A stretch of 64,000 bases of DNA from Paenibacillus_AB sp036577625. GTDB lineage: Bacteria; Bacillota; Bacilli; Paenibacillales; NBRC-103111. Where the stretch lies: contig NZ_JARBDC010000045.1 in NCBI RefSeq assembly GCF_036577625.1, forward strand, positions 9,077 to 73,076, given 5' to 3'. The position numbers were made by a program, and so were the translations under genes. The first letter of the stretch is position 1. Each line of letters opens with the position of its first letter. Shown piece after piece: positions 1-9,256 of this stretch. The notes under the pieces were generated by a model, which did not search any database, was not told the DNA's origin, and was given only the letters and a program-made list of their open reading frames with translations.

Positions 1-396
1 AACGGACGGAACTTCGATATGAATATGGTGGTGCGAGTCCAGATGCGTCGGATGCAGCCCCGCGGCCAGCAGCTTGGCGAGCTGCAGCTCCATTTCCCGC
101 TCGACGTGCTCCTCCAGCCACTCGCTTCGTTTGTCCGAGAAATGGCCTTCCGCCCCAACGAGGGAGGAAACGGCATTCGCGGGAGCGAGCGGCTTTCCGT
201 ACGTCAGGTTGACGTGCAGCCCAACCCCGAGCGTCGGCGTGCGCCGCGCCAGCTTTACGGCATGATCGAAGCCGGACATATTGGCGAGCAAGGAGGCGCT
301 TGTCACGATTCCGTCGGCATGGGCTCGCCCTATTCCGTCGTTCACGGCTTTCGACAATCCGAAATCGTCGGCATTGACGATCAAATATTTCGGCAT
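1..396 (-). CDS. ChbG/YdjC-type carbohydrate deacetylase (partial, N-terminus)
   Basis: Reads leftward and runs off the left edge, so only the first 132 codons are present. It opens with MPKYLIVNADDFGLS, whose Asp-Asp pair is the metal-binding start of the YdjC/ChbG family, and carries THLDSHHHIH near residues 117-126, the second metal-binding segment. These cytoplasmic enzymes remove acetyl groups from small amino-sugar oligosaccharides such as chitobiose. The ATG at 396 follows a GGGAGGGAG ribosome-binding site. Its place beside polysaccharide-degradation genes fits a sugar-catabolic role. The family is secure; the substrate is inferred. Confidence 0.88.
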   Translation of the reverse strand, partial: MPKYLIVNADDFGLSKAVNDGIGRAHADGIVTSASLLANMSGFDHAVKLARRTPTLGVGLHVNLTYGKPLAPANAVSSLVGAEGHFSDKRSEWLEEHVEREMELQLAKLLAAGLHPTHLDSHHHIHIEVPSV

Positions 397-1221
397 ATGG
401 AATGACTCCCTCCCGGCTCCATCTTACACATCTTATGCCGCCGGCATCCGTACGGAACGGACAACCGCCCGCCCGCTTTGCACGATCCCGCGACATAAGC
501 CGTCCCGGTACAAGCTCGATTTCCGCGTACGAAACGGCAGGCGGTCCGAATGAAACCCGGCCGGGCGTTCATTTTTCGCCTACCGTAACCGTGCGAGTCG
601 GGATAGCGGTCTTTGGCACCCTCTATTTTCCGCCAAATCGATCGTTTCCCTATTTCGCGGCCATACGGGCCGATTTAACGGACTCTAAAAACTTTTAAGT
701 TTGCGAATGATTCGCTATAGCCTGACAAAGGACGGGCACCAGCAGTCTCGGAAGGCCGCCGTCCAAAGCCGCGCTTATAACTTCGTGCAGGACCGGGTGT
801 TGGACTTAGACAGCTTCTGGCATAGCGAACCATAATTCGCTAATAACGAACGCCAATTCGTTCATTCGATCGAAAATAGCGAAAACGGGCAAATAAGCAA
901 CTCATTTTTACTAGTAGTGAACTTGGATCCCGTATTAATAAAATCAAGGTCGCTATTATAAGAAAACGGGCGGAAACCGGCAAATTAGCGTATCCATGTT
1001 CACTACTAATGAACTTAGGTTCATTGACTATTCCAACACTCAGGTTCATTTACGGACCGCCTCGATGCGGCAATCAGCCGCTCGGACCGCGCCGATTTCG
1101 GGTTCGCTCCGCGTTCCCTCGGCCGCTCCTCGCCGCGCCGCCGCCTTGTTGTCCCTCCCCTCGCGGCTCGCTCAAGCAAACGTCGAGCCGACCGAGTCTC
1201 GATGACAAGGTTCCGCAGCAC
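397..1221. other. Long intergenic stretch with inverted repeats, no supported gene
   Basis: No reading frame here has a ribosome-binding site or recognisable protein motif. From about 690 to 1060 the DNA turns AT-rich and holds three inverted repeats: GCGAAT-G-ATTCGC at 703-715, TAGCGAA/TTCGCTA at 823-842, and a longer imperfect pair at 910-928 and 992-1010. It probably holds the promoter region of the leftward deacetylase gene plus decayed repeat sequence. Confidence 0.5.
910..1010. repeat. Imperfect 19-bp inverted repeat, about 100-bp unit
   Basis: Positions 910-928 (ACTAGTAGTGAACTTGGAT) and 992-1010 (the complement of ATTAGTAGTGAACATGGAT) pair at 17 of 19 positions around a 63-bp AT-rich centre. 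AAAACGGGC occurs inside at about 963 and also just outside at about 889. This could be a decayed MITE-like element or a structured transcript; no transposase gene lies nearby. Confidence 0.45.
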
Positions 1222-1267
1222 AAAAAACGGAGGCGGAGACGCATCAAGCGTCCCTGCCCCCGTTTTC
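1222..1267 (-). terminator. Intrinsic terminator of the heparinase-like gene
   Basis: On the minus strand, just after the stop at 1270, there is a long GC-rich hairpin (outer arms AAACGG and CCGTTT, inner arms GACGC and GCGTC, loop TTGAT) followed by a run of T residues. Confidence 0.8.
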
Positions 1268-1269
1268 GT

Positions 1270-4200
1270 TCAAAGCTGCATCAACCGTTTCACCCGCTCG
1301 ACCGCTTCGTTGATTTGAGCTCGGGCCGGTTCGGCGATAAACTTGCGCAGCGAAGGGTCGTTCACATGATCGAGCAGCCGCTGCAGATGCTCCGCCGCTT
1401 TGGCGGCCGAGCCTTTGTTCCAGTGATGCTCCGCCTGCCTCGCCGCGTTCAGCGCCGCAGGCGCGACCGGCGGCTGCAAGCTCCAACGCTCGATCAGCCC
1501 CGCGACCTCGTCGGCCAGCGGTACGATGCGCACGTCGTGCCGTCCCGCCGTCAGCGCGATTTCGATCGTTCCGGCCGCCGCCTGCACGGTATACCCGCTC
1601 GGGCCGAGAAGCGCGCCGTCCACGATGACCATGGCTCCCTCCGGGGCATGGATGCGAACGTTTTGGGCCGAATCGGTTTCGACGATGCCGTACGTTTCCT
1701 TCGTCACGGAATCGGTATCGAACGACGCGCTGAACGGCGCAGCGCCCGCCAGCAGCACGGAGCCGCCGGAGCCGAGCGCGGTGCCGCGGGTCATCTTGAA
1801 GCCGGCGAATCCGCCTTCCTCCGTCCGGCTGACGACCGCCTGTTCGGCGTCGCCCGTCGCATCGCCGACCGCAAACGAACCGGAGCCGGTGCGGAACGCG
1901 ACCAGATCGCGAACGCCGCTGTCGTCATCGCGGTCCACCAGCGCGCCGATGCCGTTCGTTCCTTGGACCAGCTCGGCTTGGACCGTCAGCTTGCTCGGAT
2001 CGCCGGAGCCCTCGGGAAGAAGCTGGATCGCGTCGAGTCCGATAAAATAGTTGCCGGACGAGGCGTTTTTGCCCACGATCTCGTAGCGGATCGTATGCGT
2101 CCCCGCCGTCAAGGAGACGTTTCCTTGCGGGAACGCGACGGGACCTTCCACGGCCGCGGCATAACCGTCGTATACGCCGCCTACCGGCTGTCCGTCCACG
2201 TACGCCTGCACCGTCCCGTAAAGCGGGGACTTCAGAAACCGGCTCGTCAAGCTGTAATCGCCCGTTTCCGGCACGTCGACCGTTACCGTCATGTAATCGC
2301 CGACCGCTTCGCCGCGGTAAAAGATGACCGTGCTTCCGTTCGCCTGTACGAGCTTGACCTCGCGCCCGGAGCTGTCCGTCAAAGGCAGCAGGTTCGACTC
2401 GTCGAATGCTCCCGGGGCTTCATACGGCCTCGCCTTCATAACCGTCAGGAACCGGTGATCGCTCGCCGCGCCTCCGCTTCCGACCTTCGAGTAATAGCCG
2501 TACGATTCGGCGCCGGCATACTTCGTTACGGTGATCGGCAGCTGCGTATCGTCCAAAAAGGCCGCCGCCAGCTCCGCTCCGCCCTTGCGCAAATACAGGC
2601 TGTTGCCCGCCTTCGTTTCACCCGCCGTCGCCGGCTCGCCGTCGATCTCGAATTCCGCCAGATCGCCGCTGTACAGCACCCAATCGTACGTATGCGGAGC
2701 GTCCGACCGGAGATCGTCCAGCATGACGAACGTATCCGGCTTCAAGTAGACGACGTGGCGGTCGAAGCGGGTCAGCTTCGGATTGGTATAGGCTCCCGCC
2801 GCCGAGCCTTTTACGTAATCGTACGTCGGGGCGAGCAGCCCCTCGGTCATCGAGCCGCCGCCCAATACCGACTGCCCTTTGCCGTCGACCTGGATCGTGC
2901 TGTGGCCGAATCGGACCGTAAATTGATTGACCGGACCGGCGACATAATCCTGGTAGCCGGGGTCCGTGGCGATCCAGCTGCGGTTCGTCGCGATCTGGAA
3001 GCTGTTCTGGTCGTAATGGTTATGGCCGAGCGTCGAATTATTGGCGACCATCGCGAACAGCACGTCGTCGCTTCCCCAGCCGCTGCGCAGCGTCGCCCAG
3101 CCGTTCTCGTCCAGCACGGCGGAAGCCGGCCACTCCTCCGGAGACGCGATCGCCGCGTTCGGACGGAAGTAGAGGAAGCCGTCCGTGCCTCCGGCCGCTC
3201 CGCCGGTCTCTTTCAAATACCAGCCGGCCTGCCCGTTGTTCAGCCACGCATTGATGACGGTCATCGTCAAGCCGAAATAGTTCGCCGTTCCGGAGTCCGA
3301 GAAGTTGGCCAGCCCCGCTCCCCCCGGCGCAAGCGCATAGACGATCCATCGAACGAGAAAATCGTTCAGGAACGGATGATCGGCCAGCTCCCGCACCCCG
3401 GTGACGCGGTCGATATGGTCGAACGCCTTGATCATATTGTCCATCGCATAGCTCGTATACTGCATGCCTTCCTGCTTGCCGGACGTCATCCGCTCGTCGA
3501 GATACCAGCGGTAATAGTCCATCGCCCTCGTCAAATAAGCGTTCGCGTTCGGGCTGTGGCCGAGCAGCACCGACGCGCCCGTACCGAGCGCAGCGGCTCG
3601 CAGCGACTGGATGTTATGGTCGATTTTGCTCCGGGCGTCCTTATACAGCGGGATGAGTCCTTTGGTTTCGAGCGCGTTCATGACGAGCGTCCGCTCTTCC
3701 GCGGTCAGCCGGTCGTACAGCACGTCGAACGCCATGCTGACCCCGAACGTCAAATGCGCCGTATCCAGACACGTATAGCCGCCGCAAGGGTAAGTCGGAT
3801 CGGTCCAGGCGTTCCAGCCGGCGAGCGACAGCACATACTGCTTCGCTTTATCCGCATAAGCCGTATTGCCGGATACCGCATAAGCGAGACTTAACGTTTC
3901 CAGCCGGTCCTGAATCGATCGGGTCATCATGGTCCAGTACGGATACGGGGACGTAAAGCCCGGCGGATTTTCGATCGGTCCCGGCTGCACGGGCGGCAGC
4001 GGGAAGGTGACGACTTTTCCGGCATAATACGTTCTGGAAAAGCTCGTTTCCGTCAAATAAGCGTCGGCCGCGCTCTTCACCGAATCCCAAAGCTGCTTCC
4101 CGGTCCGCCCGAACGGAGCGTTCGTCGTGTCGGCGGCTCTCGCCTGCATCGCGGGCAAGTCGGCGGACGTGAAATACAGCCGCGGATGGCCCGCCGTCAG

Positions 4201-5229
4201 CAGCGGAAACTCCCGCACCGGTTCGGGCGGTAGGAGCCTGAAGGAAGCCGCGTCGAAATAAGCGGTGCCGATATTCGCTTTATGCAAATAGACGAGCAGC
4301 GTCGCATAGGCGGCGCCCTGCGGGGCGTAGCCCTCGATTTTGAGCGGGCTCCATGTGCCGGTCGTCGAATTGGTGGCGATTTTCGTATCGATCCGTACGT
4401 TCGAGCTGTTCCAGAACTCCAAATACAGCTGCGATACGCCCGATTCGTTGTACGACTGCACGGACGCCTCGTACAGCTGGTCCGGCACGACCGGCATGCT
4501 GCCGCTGCGCAATCCCGGCGCCGCCGTATTGTTCGGATCGACCAGCTTCAGGCTGTAAACGCCGCTGTAAACGGTATTCGTCACCGCCCCGTACTCGAAT
4601 CCCGAGCCGAGCGGCGTCCAGCCGACCGGCTTGCCGGCGGACACTTCTTCAAAACCGCCGTTGTACGGCATATCGCGCGACACCTCCGCAAACATCGCAT
4701 CGTCGAAATAAGCGACGCCCACATTCCCCACGGGCTGATAAAGCAGCAGCGTGGCGTAAGCCGCTCCGGCCGGAGCTTCGGCGATCACCTCGCCGCCCCT
4801 CCATTGCTGGGTCCCGGAAATGCCGGCGATTTTAACGTCGATCCGCTCGCCCGCCGCATTCCAAAATTCCAAATACAGCTGGGACGAGCCGGATTCGTTA
4901 TACCCGTACGCCGAAGCTTTGTACGGCTTGCCCGGCTCGACGGGAAGGTTGCCGCTGCGCACGCCGTTTCCGGCCTGCGGCGAATTGTCGGTCAGCTTGA
5001 CGCTGAATCCCCCGCTGCGGACGGGCGCGTAAACCGATCCGTAAATCGAACTCCCGTAGCCGATCCAGCCGACCGGCTTGCCGCCGGCCGTTTGCTCGAA
5101 CCCGCCGTTGACGAGCGGCGCGGCAGCCGTCGGCCCGCCGGTATCGGCCGAAGCCATGGGCGGCAGCAGCGCCGCGAGCAGCGTCATGATCGTCAACAAG
5201 CCGAGCCACTTCATTTTGCGCAAGTTCAT
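1270..5229 (-). CDS. Secreted heparinase II/III-like polysaccharide lyase with carbohydrate-binding modules
   Basis: A 1319-residue exported protein. A signal peptide (MNLRKMKWLGLLTIMTLLAA..., ending near ASA at about 28) is followed by two homologous carbohydrate-binding-like modules of about 150 residues (each opens NGGFE and contains YNESG-SQLYLEFWN), then an alpha-helical region starting HPRLYFTSADLP, and a beta-rich heparinase II/III-like domain with GHNHYDQNSF near residues 735-744, the expected His/Tyr catalytic area. A further beta-sandwich near residue 1050 looks like another binding module. The family cleaves acidic polysaccharides by beta-elimination. The ATG at 5229 was chosen over an upstream start because GGAAGGAG lies at the right distance and begins the signal peptide. 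A terminator follows. The true substrate is unknown. Confidence 0.85.
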   Translation of the reverse strand: MNLRKMKWLGLLTIMTLLAALLPPMASADTGGPTAAAPLVNGGFEQTAGGKPVGWIGYGSSIYGSVYAPVRSGGFSVKLTDNSPQAGNGVRSGNLPVEPGKPYKASAYGYNESGSSQLYLEFWNAAGERIDVKIAGISGTQQWRGGEVIAEAPAGAAYATLLLYQPVGNVGVAYFDDAMFAEVSRDMPYNGGFEEVSAGKPVGWTPLGSGFEYGAVTNTVYSGVYSLKLVDPNNTAAPGLRSGSMPVVPDQLYEASVQSYNESGVSQLYLEFWNSSNVRIDTKIATNSTTGTWSPLKIEGYAPQGAAYATLLVYLHKANIGTAYFDAASFRLLPPEPVREFPLLTAGHPRLYFTSADLPAMQARAADTTNAPFGRTGKQLWDSVKSAADAYLTETSFSRTYYAGKVVTFPLPPVQPGPIENPPGFTSPYPYWTMMTRSIQDRLETLSLAYAVSGNTAYADKAKQYVLSLAGWNAWTDPTYPCGGYTCLDTAHLTFGVSMAFDVLYDRLTAEERTLVMNALETKGLIPLYKDARSKIDHNIQSLRAAALGTGASVLLGHSPNANAYLTRAMDYYRWYLDERMTSGKQEGMQYTSYAMDNMIKAFDHIDRVTGVRELADHPFLNDFLVRWIVYALAPGGAGLANFSDSGTANYFGLTMTVINAWLNNGQAGWYLKETGGAAGGTDGFLYFRPNAAIASPEEWPASAVLDENGWATLRSGWGSDDVLFAMVANNSTLGHNHYDQNSFQIATNRSWIATDPGYQDYVAGPVNQFTVRFGHSTIQVDGKGQSVLGGGSMTEGLLAPTYDYVKGSAAGAYTNPKLTRFDRHVVYLKPDTFVMLDDLRSDAPHTYDWVLYSGDLAEFEIDGEPATAGETKAGNSLYLRKGGAELAAAFLDDTQLPITVTKYAGAESYGYYSKVGSGGAASDHRFLTVMKARPYEAPGAFDESNLLPLTDSSGREVKLVQANGSTVIFYRGEAVGDYMTVTVDVPETGDYSLTSRFLKSPLYGTVQAYVDGQPVGGVYDGYAAAVEGPVAFPQGNVSLTAGTHTIRYEIVGKNASSGNYFIGLDAIQLLPEGSGDPSKLTVQAELVQGTNGIGALVDRDDDSGVRDLVAFRTGSGSFAVGDATGDAEQAVVSRTEEGGFAGFKMTRGTALGSGGSVLLAGAAPFSASFDTDSVTKETYGIVETDSAQNVRIHAPEGAMVIVDGALLGPSGYTVQAAAGTIEIALTAGRHDVRIVPLADEVAGLIERWSLQPPVAPAALNAARQAEHHWNKGSAAKAAEHLQRLLDHVNDPSLRKFIAEPARAQINEAVERVKRLMQL

Positions 5230-5293
5230 CAAATCGCTCCTTCCTTTTGTTTGAATTCGGACAGTCGGTCGCTGCCGGGTAGTCATCATATAC

Positions 5294-5350
5294 AAGGTTT
5301 TTACCTGTATGTCCTACGTCTACTATATCAACCCAGGAAAGCGTTTCCAT
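5294..5350 (-). promoter_or_regulatory. Regulatory region of the heparinase-like gene: cre-like box and palindrome
   Basis: On the minus strand, 5335-5350 reads ATGGAAACGCTTTCCT, matching the CcpA cre consensus at all but the last position. Downstream, 5294-5310 is an imperfect palindrome (ACAGGT, AAAA, ACCTTGT), a possible operator, with TATGAT nearby as a possible -10 box. Catabolite repression of a polysaccharide lyase is expected; binding is inferred. Confidence 0.5.
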
Positions 5351-5464
5351 GATTCTCTGGACCTATTCGCCGCAGACATTCCCCCCGCTAGTTTCGTCGA
5401 AACGGAGCGAAACGTGATGAATGCCGCCGAAGCCCGGGCCGGGACATCGCGCTTCCTAAACGGG

Positions 5465-5487
5465 AAAATCCGGCGTTGCCGCCGGAT
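5465..5487 (-). terminator. Probable terminator of the nucleoside hydrolase-like gene
   Basis: The minus strand has an 8-bp perfect stem (ATCCGGCG/CGCCGGAT) with a four-base loop and a short T run, 34 bp after the stop of the leftward gene. Confidence 0.6.
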
Positions 5488-5520
5488 CCGCATATGTTCG
5501 GGCGGGCGCCCCGCGCCCGT

Positions 5521-6435
5521 TCACTTCAGCTTGCCGAACAAATCTTTAAACACGCGATCCCGATGAATATAATGGACGTAGCGTATAAAATGGCGCGACG
5601 CGTCGAAGCTCCAGCGGAAATCGTCCGACAGCAGCGGGCTGTGCACAAGCTCGTTCGGGAGCCAGGCCTCGTCGATCAAATAGGCGATGGCGGCGATATC
5701 CCAGATGACCCGGGAATATCCGAAATGATCCTTGTTGCTGTTCTCGTACGTCTCGTACAAATAGCCGCCGATCGCCCCCCTGTCCTTAACGTAGTCCCGC
5801 AGCTCGGATAACGTCGTTTGCAGATGCGAGGCTACGCCGAGGCACGGGATCAGCACTAACGGGACGCCGCTGTTCAGGACGGTGCGGGAAGCGTGCAAAT
5901 CCTGGAACAAATTGAATTCCCGGGTGTTCGGCCAATGCAGCGCGTGACCGCCGAGCCAGACGACGACGATTTTCCCGATGATCCGCGGCTCCATCAGGAT
6001 CGCCGACGCCACGTTCGTGATCGCTCCGATTGCCACGACGTACAACGGGTCGTCATCGGGGGAAGCCATGGCGCGTTCTACCAGGTTTCGCGCCGCCTCG
6101 CTTTCCACGGGCGTTTCCGGGCCGGGCAAAAACGATCCCGATCCGCGATAAATCGGAACGCCGGCCATTTCGGGCAGATGGGAGCGGATCGTCAGCAGCT
6201 CGTTATAGCTTTTCTCCATCCCGTCCAGCGGCCCGGTCGACAATGCGTTGTGAAACGGCGCCGCGTAAATCGCCTCGACGCGCAGCCGCTCCGGCGACTT
6301 CATCGCGTAGACGACGGCGAACTGGTCGTCGATTTCGTTAAACGTATCGGTGTCGAGCACCATGCGCACGGCGCGCTTCGGATAGGTGAGCCGCCGCAGC
6401 AGCTTCTCTTGCGGAATGGTTGGATATGGGATCAT
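5521..6435 (-). CDS. Nucleoside hydrolase-like protein
   Basis: A 304-residue cytoplasmic protein of the inosine/uridine-preferring nucleoside hydrolase family, which splits the N-glycosidic bond of ribonucleosides. The N-terminal DTDTFNEIDDQFAVVYA (about residues 28-44) is the calcium-binding Asp cluster, and the central segment IGAITNVASAI matches the family core. The ATG at 6435 follows GGAGG with eight bases between. It is divergently transcribed from the AraC regulator, 119 bp away, which may control it. In sugar-use loci such proteins often act on unknown N- or O-glycosides, so the substrate is open. Confidence 0.85.
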   Translation of the reverse strand: MIPYPTIPQEKLLRRLTYPKRAVRMVLDTDTFNEIDDQFAVVYAMKSPERLRVEAIYAAPFHNALSTGPLDGMEKSYNELLTIRSHLPEMAGVPIYRGSGSFLPGPETPVESEAARNLVERAMASPDDDPLYVVAIGAITNVASAILMEPRIIGKIVVVWLGGHALHWPNTREFNLFQDLHASRTVLNSGVPLVLIPCLGVASHLQTTLSELRDYVKDRGAIGGYLYETYENSNKDHFGYSRVIWDIAAIAYLIDEAWLPNELVHSPLLSDDFRWSFDASRHFIRYVHYIHRDRVFKDLFGKLK

Positions 6436-6554
6436 GTACCTCGCCTCCTACTTCCCCATTCTACACAAGCGTGTCGGCCCGTTATTTCACGATTCGGCGA
6501 TTTGTTTATATGAAATGGCTAATGTAGGATTTCAGCCGGAAAGAGAGGCCGTTT

Positions 6555-7319
6555 ATGCTGGCTCAGACGGATTTCATCTTTCACGCGATGCGCCCGGCCG
6601 ACACGTACATGCCGATGCACCGCCATCGCTGCTACGAGCTCGTCTATTACATGGCCGGGACGGGCGTGACCCGCCTCGACGATCTCGAGTACCGGTACGA
6701 GCCGAACACGTACACGGTCATTCCCCCCGGCATGCCTCACGACGAAAGGCGGCTTGCGGACACCGACGTCCTTTTCATCGGCTTCAGTCTCGTCAGCCGC
6801 GACATGCCGTCGCTGCAGCACGGCTTGTTTCAGGATTCGGACCCGGCTTCCATTCTCGGTCTCCTCCTCGGCATGAAAGCGGAAATGCACGAGAAGCACG
6901 CCTTTTACGCCCAAAAATTGAACTTGCGCATGAGCGAAATCCTGATCGAGCACGCGCGTTCCGTCGCCCCGGGGCAGCCCGGCCGCCCCGACGACAATCT
7001 GCTGTACGCCCGCACGTTCATCGACGAAAATTTCAACCAGAAAATAGCCGTCGAAGATCTCGCGGCGATGGCCGGCTACAGCTACCACCACTTCCGGCAC
7101 TTGTTCAAAAAGAAATTCGGCGTCTCGCCGATCCGGTATTTGATCGACAAACGGCTCGAGAAGGCGCGCAGTCTGCTCCGCTTTACCGAGCTTCCGGTGT
7201 CGTCGGTCGCGTCGGAATGCGGCTTTTCAAACGACGCCCAGTTTTGCACCATCTTCAAACGGGAGCTCGGGGAGACGCCCCGCGCGTTCCGGAACAACGA
7301 GTTTCGCCGCAGTCTTTGA
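6555..7319 (+). CDS. AraC-family transcriptional regulator with cupin sensor domain
   Basis: 254 residues. The N-terminal half is a cupin-like sugar-sensing domain (MHRHRCYELVYYM near residues 24-36; later VIPPGMPHDE). The last 100 residues are two AraC helix-turn-helix motifs: IAVEDLAAMAGYSYHHFRHL and VASECGFSNDAQFCTIFKRE. AGAGAGG lies six bases before the ATG. It is divergent from the nucleoside hydrolase-like gene, a common arrangement for a local activator of a sugar-catabolic gene. The ligand is unknown. Confidence 0.87.
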   Translation: MLAQTDFIFHAMRPADTYMPMHRHRCYELVYYMAGTGVTRLDDLEYRYEPNTYTVIPPGMPHDERRLADTDVLFIGFSLVSRDMPSLQHGLFQDSDPASILGLLLGMKAEMHEKHAFYAQKLNLRMSEILIEHARSVAPGQPGRPDDNLLYARTFIDENFNQKIAVEDLAAMAGYSYHHFRHLFKKKFGVSPIRYLIDKRLEKARSLLRFTELPVSSVASECGFSNDAQFCTIFKRELGETPRAFRNNEFRRSL

Positions 7320-7392
7320 GCAGCCCGGTCTCATGCCGCCGCGCCGCCCCGGCCGTATGAAAAGTCCCGATCGTCCGCTATCCGCGGGCGCC

Positions 7393-7427
7393 AAAAAGCC
7401 GACGCCGGTTATTGCCGACGCCGGCTT
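7393..7427. terminator. Bidirectional terminator between convergent genes
   Basis: An imperfect 13-bp stem (AAGCCGACGCCGG against CCGACGCCGGCTT, two mismatches) with a six-base loop, A/T-flanked. It lies between the rightward AraC gene and the leftward TetR operon and could serve both. Confidence 0.55.
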
Positions 7428-7494
7428 CTCCGGCATTGCGTCCGCTCCGCCCGGCATGACGCTTCGCGTCCGCTACGGGGCGCTTCGCCTCGCA

Positions 7495-8157
7495 TCAGGG
7501 CGCCAGCCCTTTCATCAAAAAGCCGATCGTCGCCTCGAGCTCCCGCTCGTCGTCCCATATCGCGTCCTCCCGCATGCCGTAAAACGTTCGGGTCGCGATG
7601 TAGCCCATCACGGCCGAAATCGTAAGGCGCATGATCGTCGTACTCGGCAAATCGGCCAGCTTGCCCGCGGCTTTGAATTTGTCGATCACGATCTCGAGCC
7701 GATCTATAATTTTCAGCAGCACGACCTGCTTGAACTGCTCCTGCAGGTCGGGGTGAAACGGGATTTCCTGCACGACGATTTTGAGCAGGCTCATATTTTT
7801 TTGCAAAAACGAAATTCGGTTCGCGATCATCGCCCGCAAAAACTGGTCGTAGCTGTCGTACTCTTTATTCAGAACGTCGTTAAATTCCCGAAGCACGAAC
7901 GGAGCGATCATCTTCACCATCGTCGGCGTGACGATCGACACCAGCAGCTCCTTTTTCGTTTTATAATGCCGGAAAATCGTGCCCTCGGCCACTCCCGCCC
8001 GCTGCGCGATTTCGCTCGTCGACGATGCGGCGAACCCTTTCTCCGCGAACACCTCGATGGCCGCCTCGAAGATGCGACGCTGCTTGTCGGTCATTTTATT
8101 GGGAGCGTTGCCGGCCTGCAGCAGCTCTTCGATCCAAGGCTCGACAGCGTCGGACAT
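7495..8157 (-). CDS. TetR/AcrR-family repressor of the adjacent ABC exporter
   Basis: 220 residues. The N-terminal DNA-binding domain shows the TetR signature: RRIFEAAIEVFAEKGFAASS followed by TSEIAQRAGVAEGTIFRHYK near residues 46-65; the rest is an all-helical ligand-binding domain. It is the last gene of a leftward operon, 79 bp after an ABC-2 permease. Two palindromes flank the operon promoter at 10028-10105, so autoregulation together with the exporter is the likely circuit, relieved when a toxic substrate binds. AAGGGG precedes the ATG. The inducer is unknown. Confidence 0.9.
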   Translation of the reverse strand: MSDAVEPWIEELLQAGNAPNKMTDKQRRIFEAAIEVFAEKGFAASSTSEIAQRAGVAEGTIFRHYKTKKELLVSIVTPTMVKMIAPFVLREFNDVLNKEYDSYDQFLRAMIANRISFLQKNMSLLKIVVQEIPFHPDLQEQFKQVVLLKIIDRLEIVIDKFKAAGKLADLPSTTIMRLTISAVMGYIATRTFYGMREDAIWDDERELEATIGFLMKGLAP

Positions 8158-8236
8158 AGTGCGCCAACCCCTTACTTCTACCCTCGCCGCGCGTGGTTTC
8201 TGTAAGCCTCATCATACCATAACCGCGAGCCCCTTG

Positions 8237-9256
8237 TTAAATCGCCCGCTGCTTTTTCAGCGCGATCACGTTCAGCAGCGCGAAGACGATCGAGAAGCCG
8301 AGCAGGACGTAAACGTCGAGCTGAATGTCCGCGAACCGTTCCCCGCGAATCATAATGCCGCGCAGCGCGTCGGCCCCGTAATATAGCGGCATGACGTAGC
8401 TCAGCTTTTGCAGCCACGGCTCCATCGCCTCCAGGCTGAACAAGCCGGAGAAAAACACTTGCGGCACGACGACGAGCGGGATGAACTGAATGATCTGGAA
8501 CTCGCTTCCGGCATAGGAGCTAAGCAGCGTGCCGAGCGTCAACGCCGTTAACGTCAGCAGCAGATTGATCAGCAGCACGAGCCCGATCGAGCCTTCCATG
8601 TACAAACCGAGGACGCCGATCGAATACGACGCGATAAGCGCCGCCTGCAGCAGCGTAAACACGCCGATTCCGGCCAAATACCCGGCCACGACCTCGTACC
8701 GGCGAATCGGCGTCGCCATAAGCCGCTCCAGCGTGCCGGTCGTCCGCTCCCGCAGAAACGCCACCCCGGCCAGCAGGAAGACGAAGAAAAACGAGAAGAA
8801 GCCGATCAGCACCGGGCCGAACGAGTCGAACGAGGACAAGTCCTCTTTGCCGTGCAAATAAGCGATCTCCGGCTGAACGGCTTGCGCCGCCGTCTGCATC
8901 GACCGCTGCAGCGCGAGCAGCGCCGCCTTGCTGACCGAAGGATCGCTGCCTTCGAGCGTAATGACGGGCTTCCCGCCCCCCAGCGACAATACGGCGTCGA
9001 GGGTGCGTTCCTCCAAAGCCTGCTTCGCCTGGTCGGCGTTCGCGTAAGCCGTGACTTGGACGTCCGCGTTTTTCAGTCGCTCCGTCATCAGTGCCGGAAC
9101 GTCCACGGTGCCGATGTCGAGCTTGACCGCCTGCCCGTTGAACACGTAATGGAGCAGCGTGAGCACGAGCAGCGGCGCCAAAAACAGCAGCGCCAGCGTT
9201 CGCTTGTCGCGAATGAACTGCCGGATAATGCGGAGGGCGAGCGCTCGCGTTCTCAT
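8237..9256 (-). CDS. ABC-2 type transporter permease
   Basis: 339 residues with the layout of ABC-2 (drug/lipid exporter) permeases: one N-terminal membrane helix (LLFLAPLLVLTLLHYVF), a large extracytoplasmic loop, then five C-terminal helices with LMATPIRRYEVVAGYLAG between the first two and a loop containing GLFSLEAMEPWLQKLSYVMP. The start overlaps the ATPase gene by four bases, so the two are translationally coupled and form one exporter. A multidrug or antibiotic-efflux role is inferred from the TetR control; the substrate cannot be told. Confidence 0.88.
   Translation of the reverse strand: MRTRALALRIIRQFIRDKRTLALLFLAPLLVLTLLHYVFNGQAVKLDIGTVDVPALMTERLKNADVQVTAYANADQAKQALEERTLDAVLSLGGGKPVITLEGSDPSVSKAALLALQRSMQTAAQAVQPEIAYLHGKEDLSSFDSFGPVLIGFFSFFFVFLLAGVAFLRERTTGTLERLMATPIRRYEVVAGYLAGIGVFTLLQAALIASYSIGVLGLYMEGSIGLVLLINLLLTLTALTLGTLLSSYAGSEFQIIQFIPLVVVPQVFFSGLFSLEAMEPWLQKLSYVMPLYYGADALRGIMIRGERFADIQLDVYVLLGFSIVFALLNVIALKKQRAI

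Noticed and set aside
840..1049. A 69-codon leftward frame in the repeat-rich gap
   Set aside because: No ribosome-binding site, and the frame is made of the inverted repeats themselves.
1009..3894. A 961-codon rightward open frame opposite the heparinase-like gene
   Set aside because: Its product is Arg-rich low-complexity sequence with no motif or ribosome-binding site, the usual antisense by-product of a GC-rich gene.
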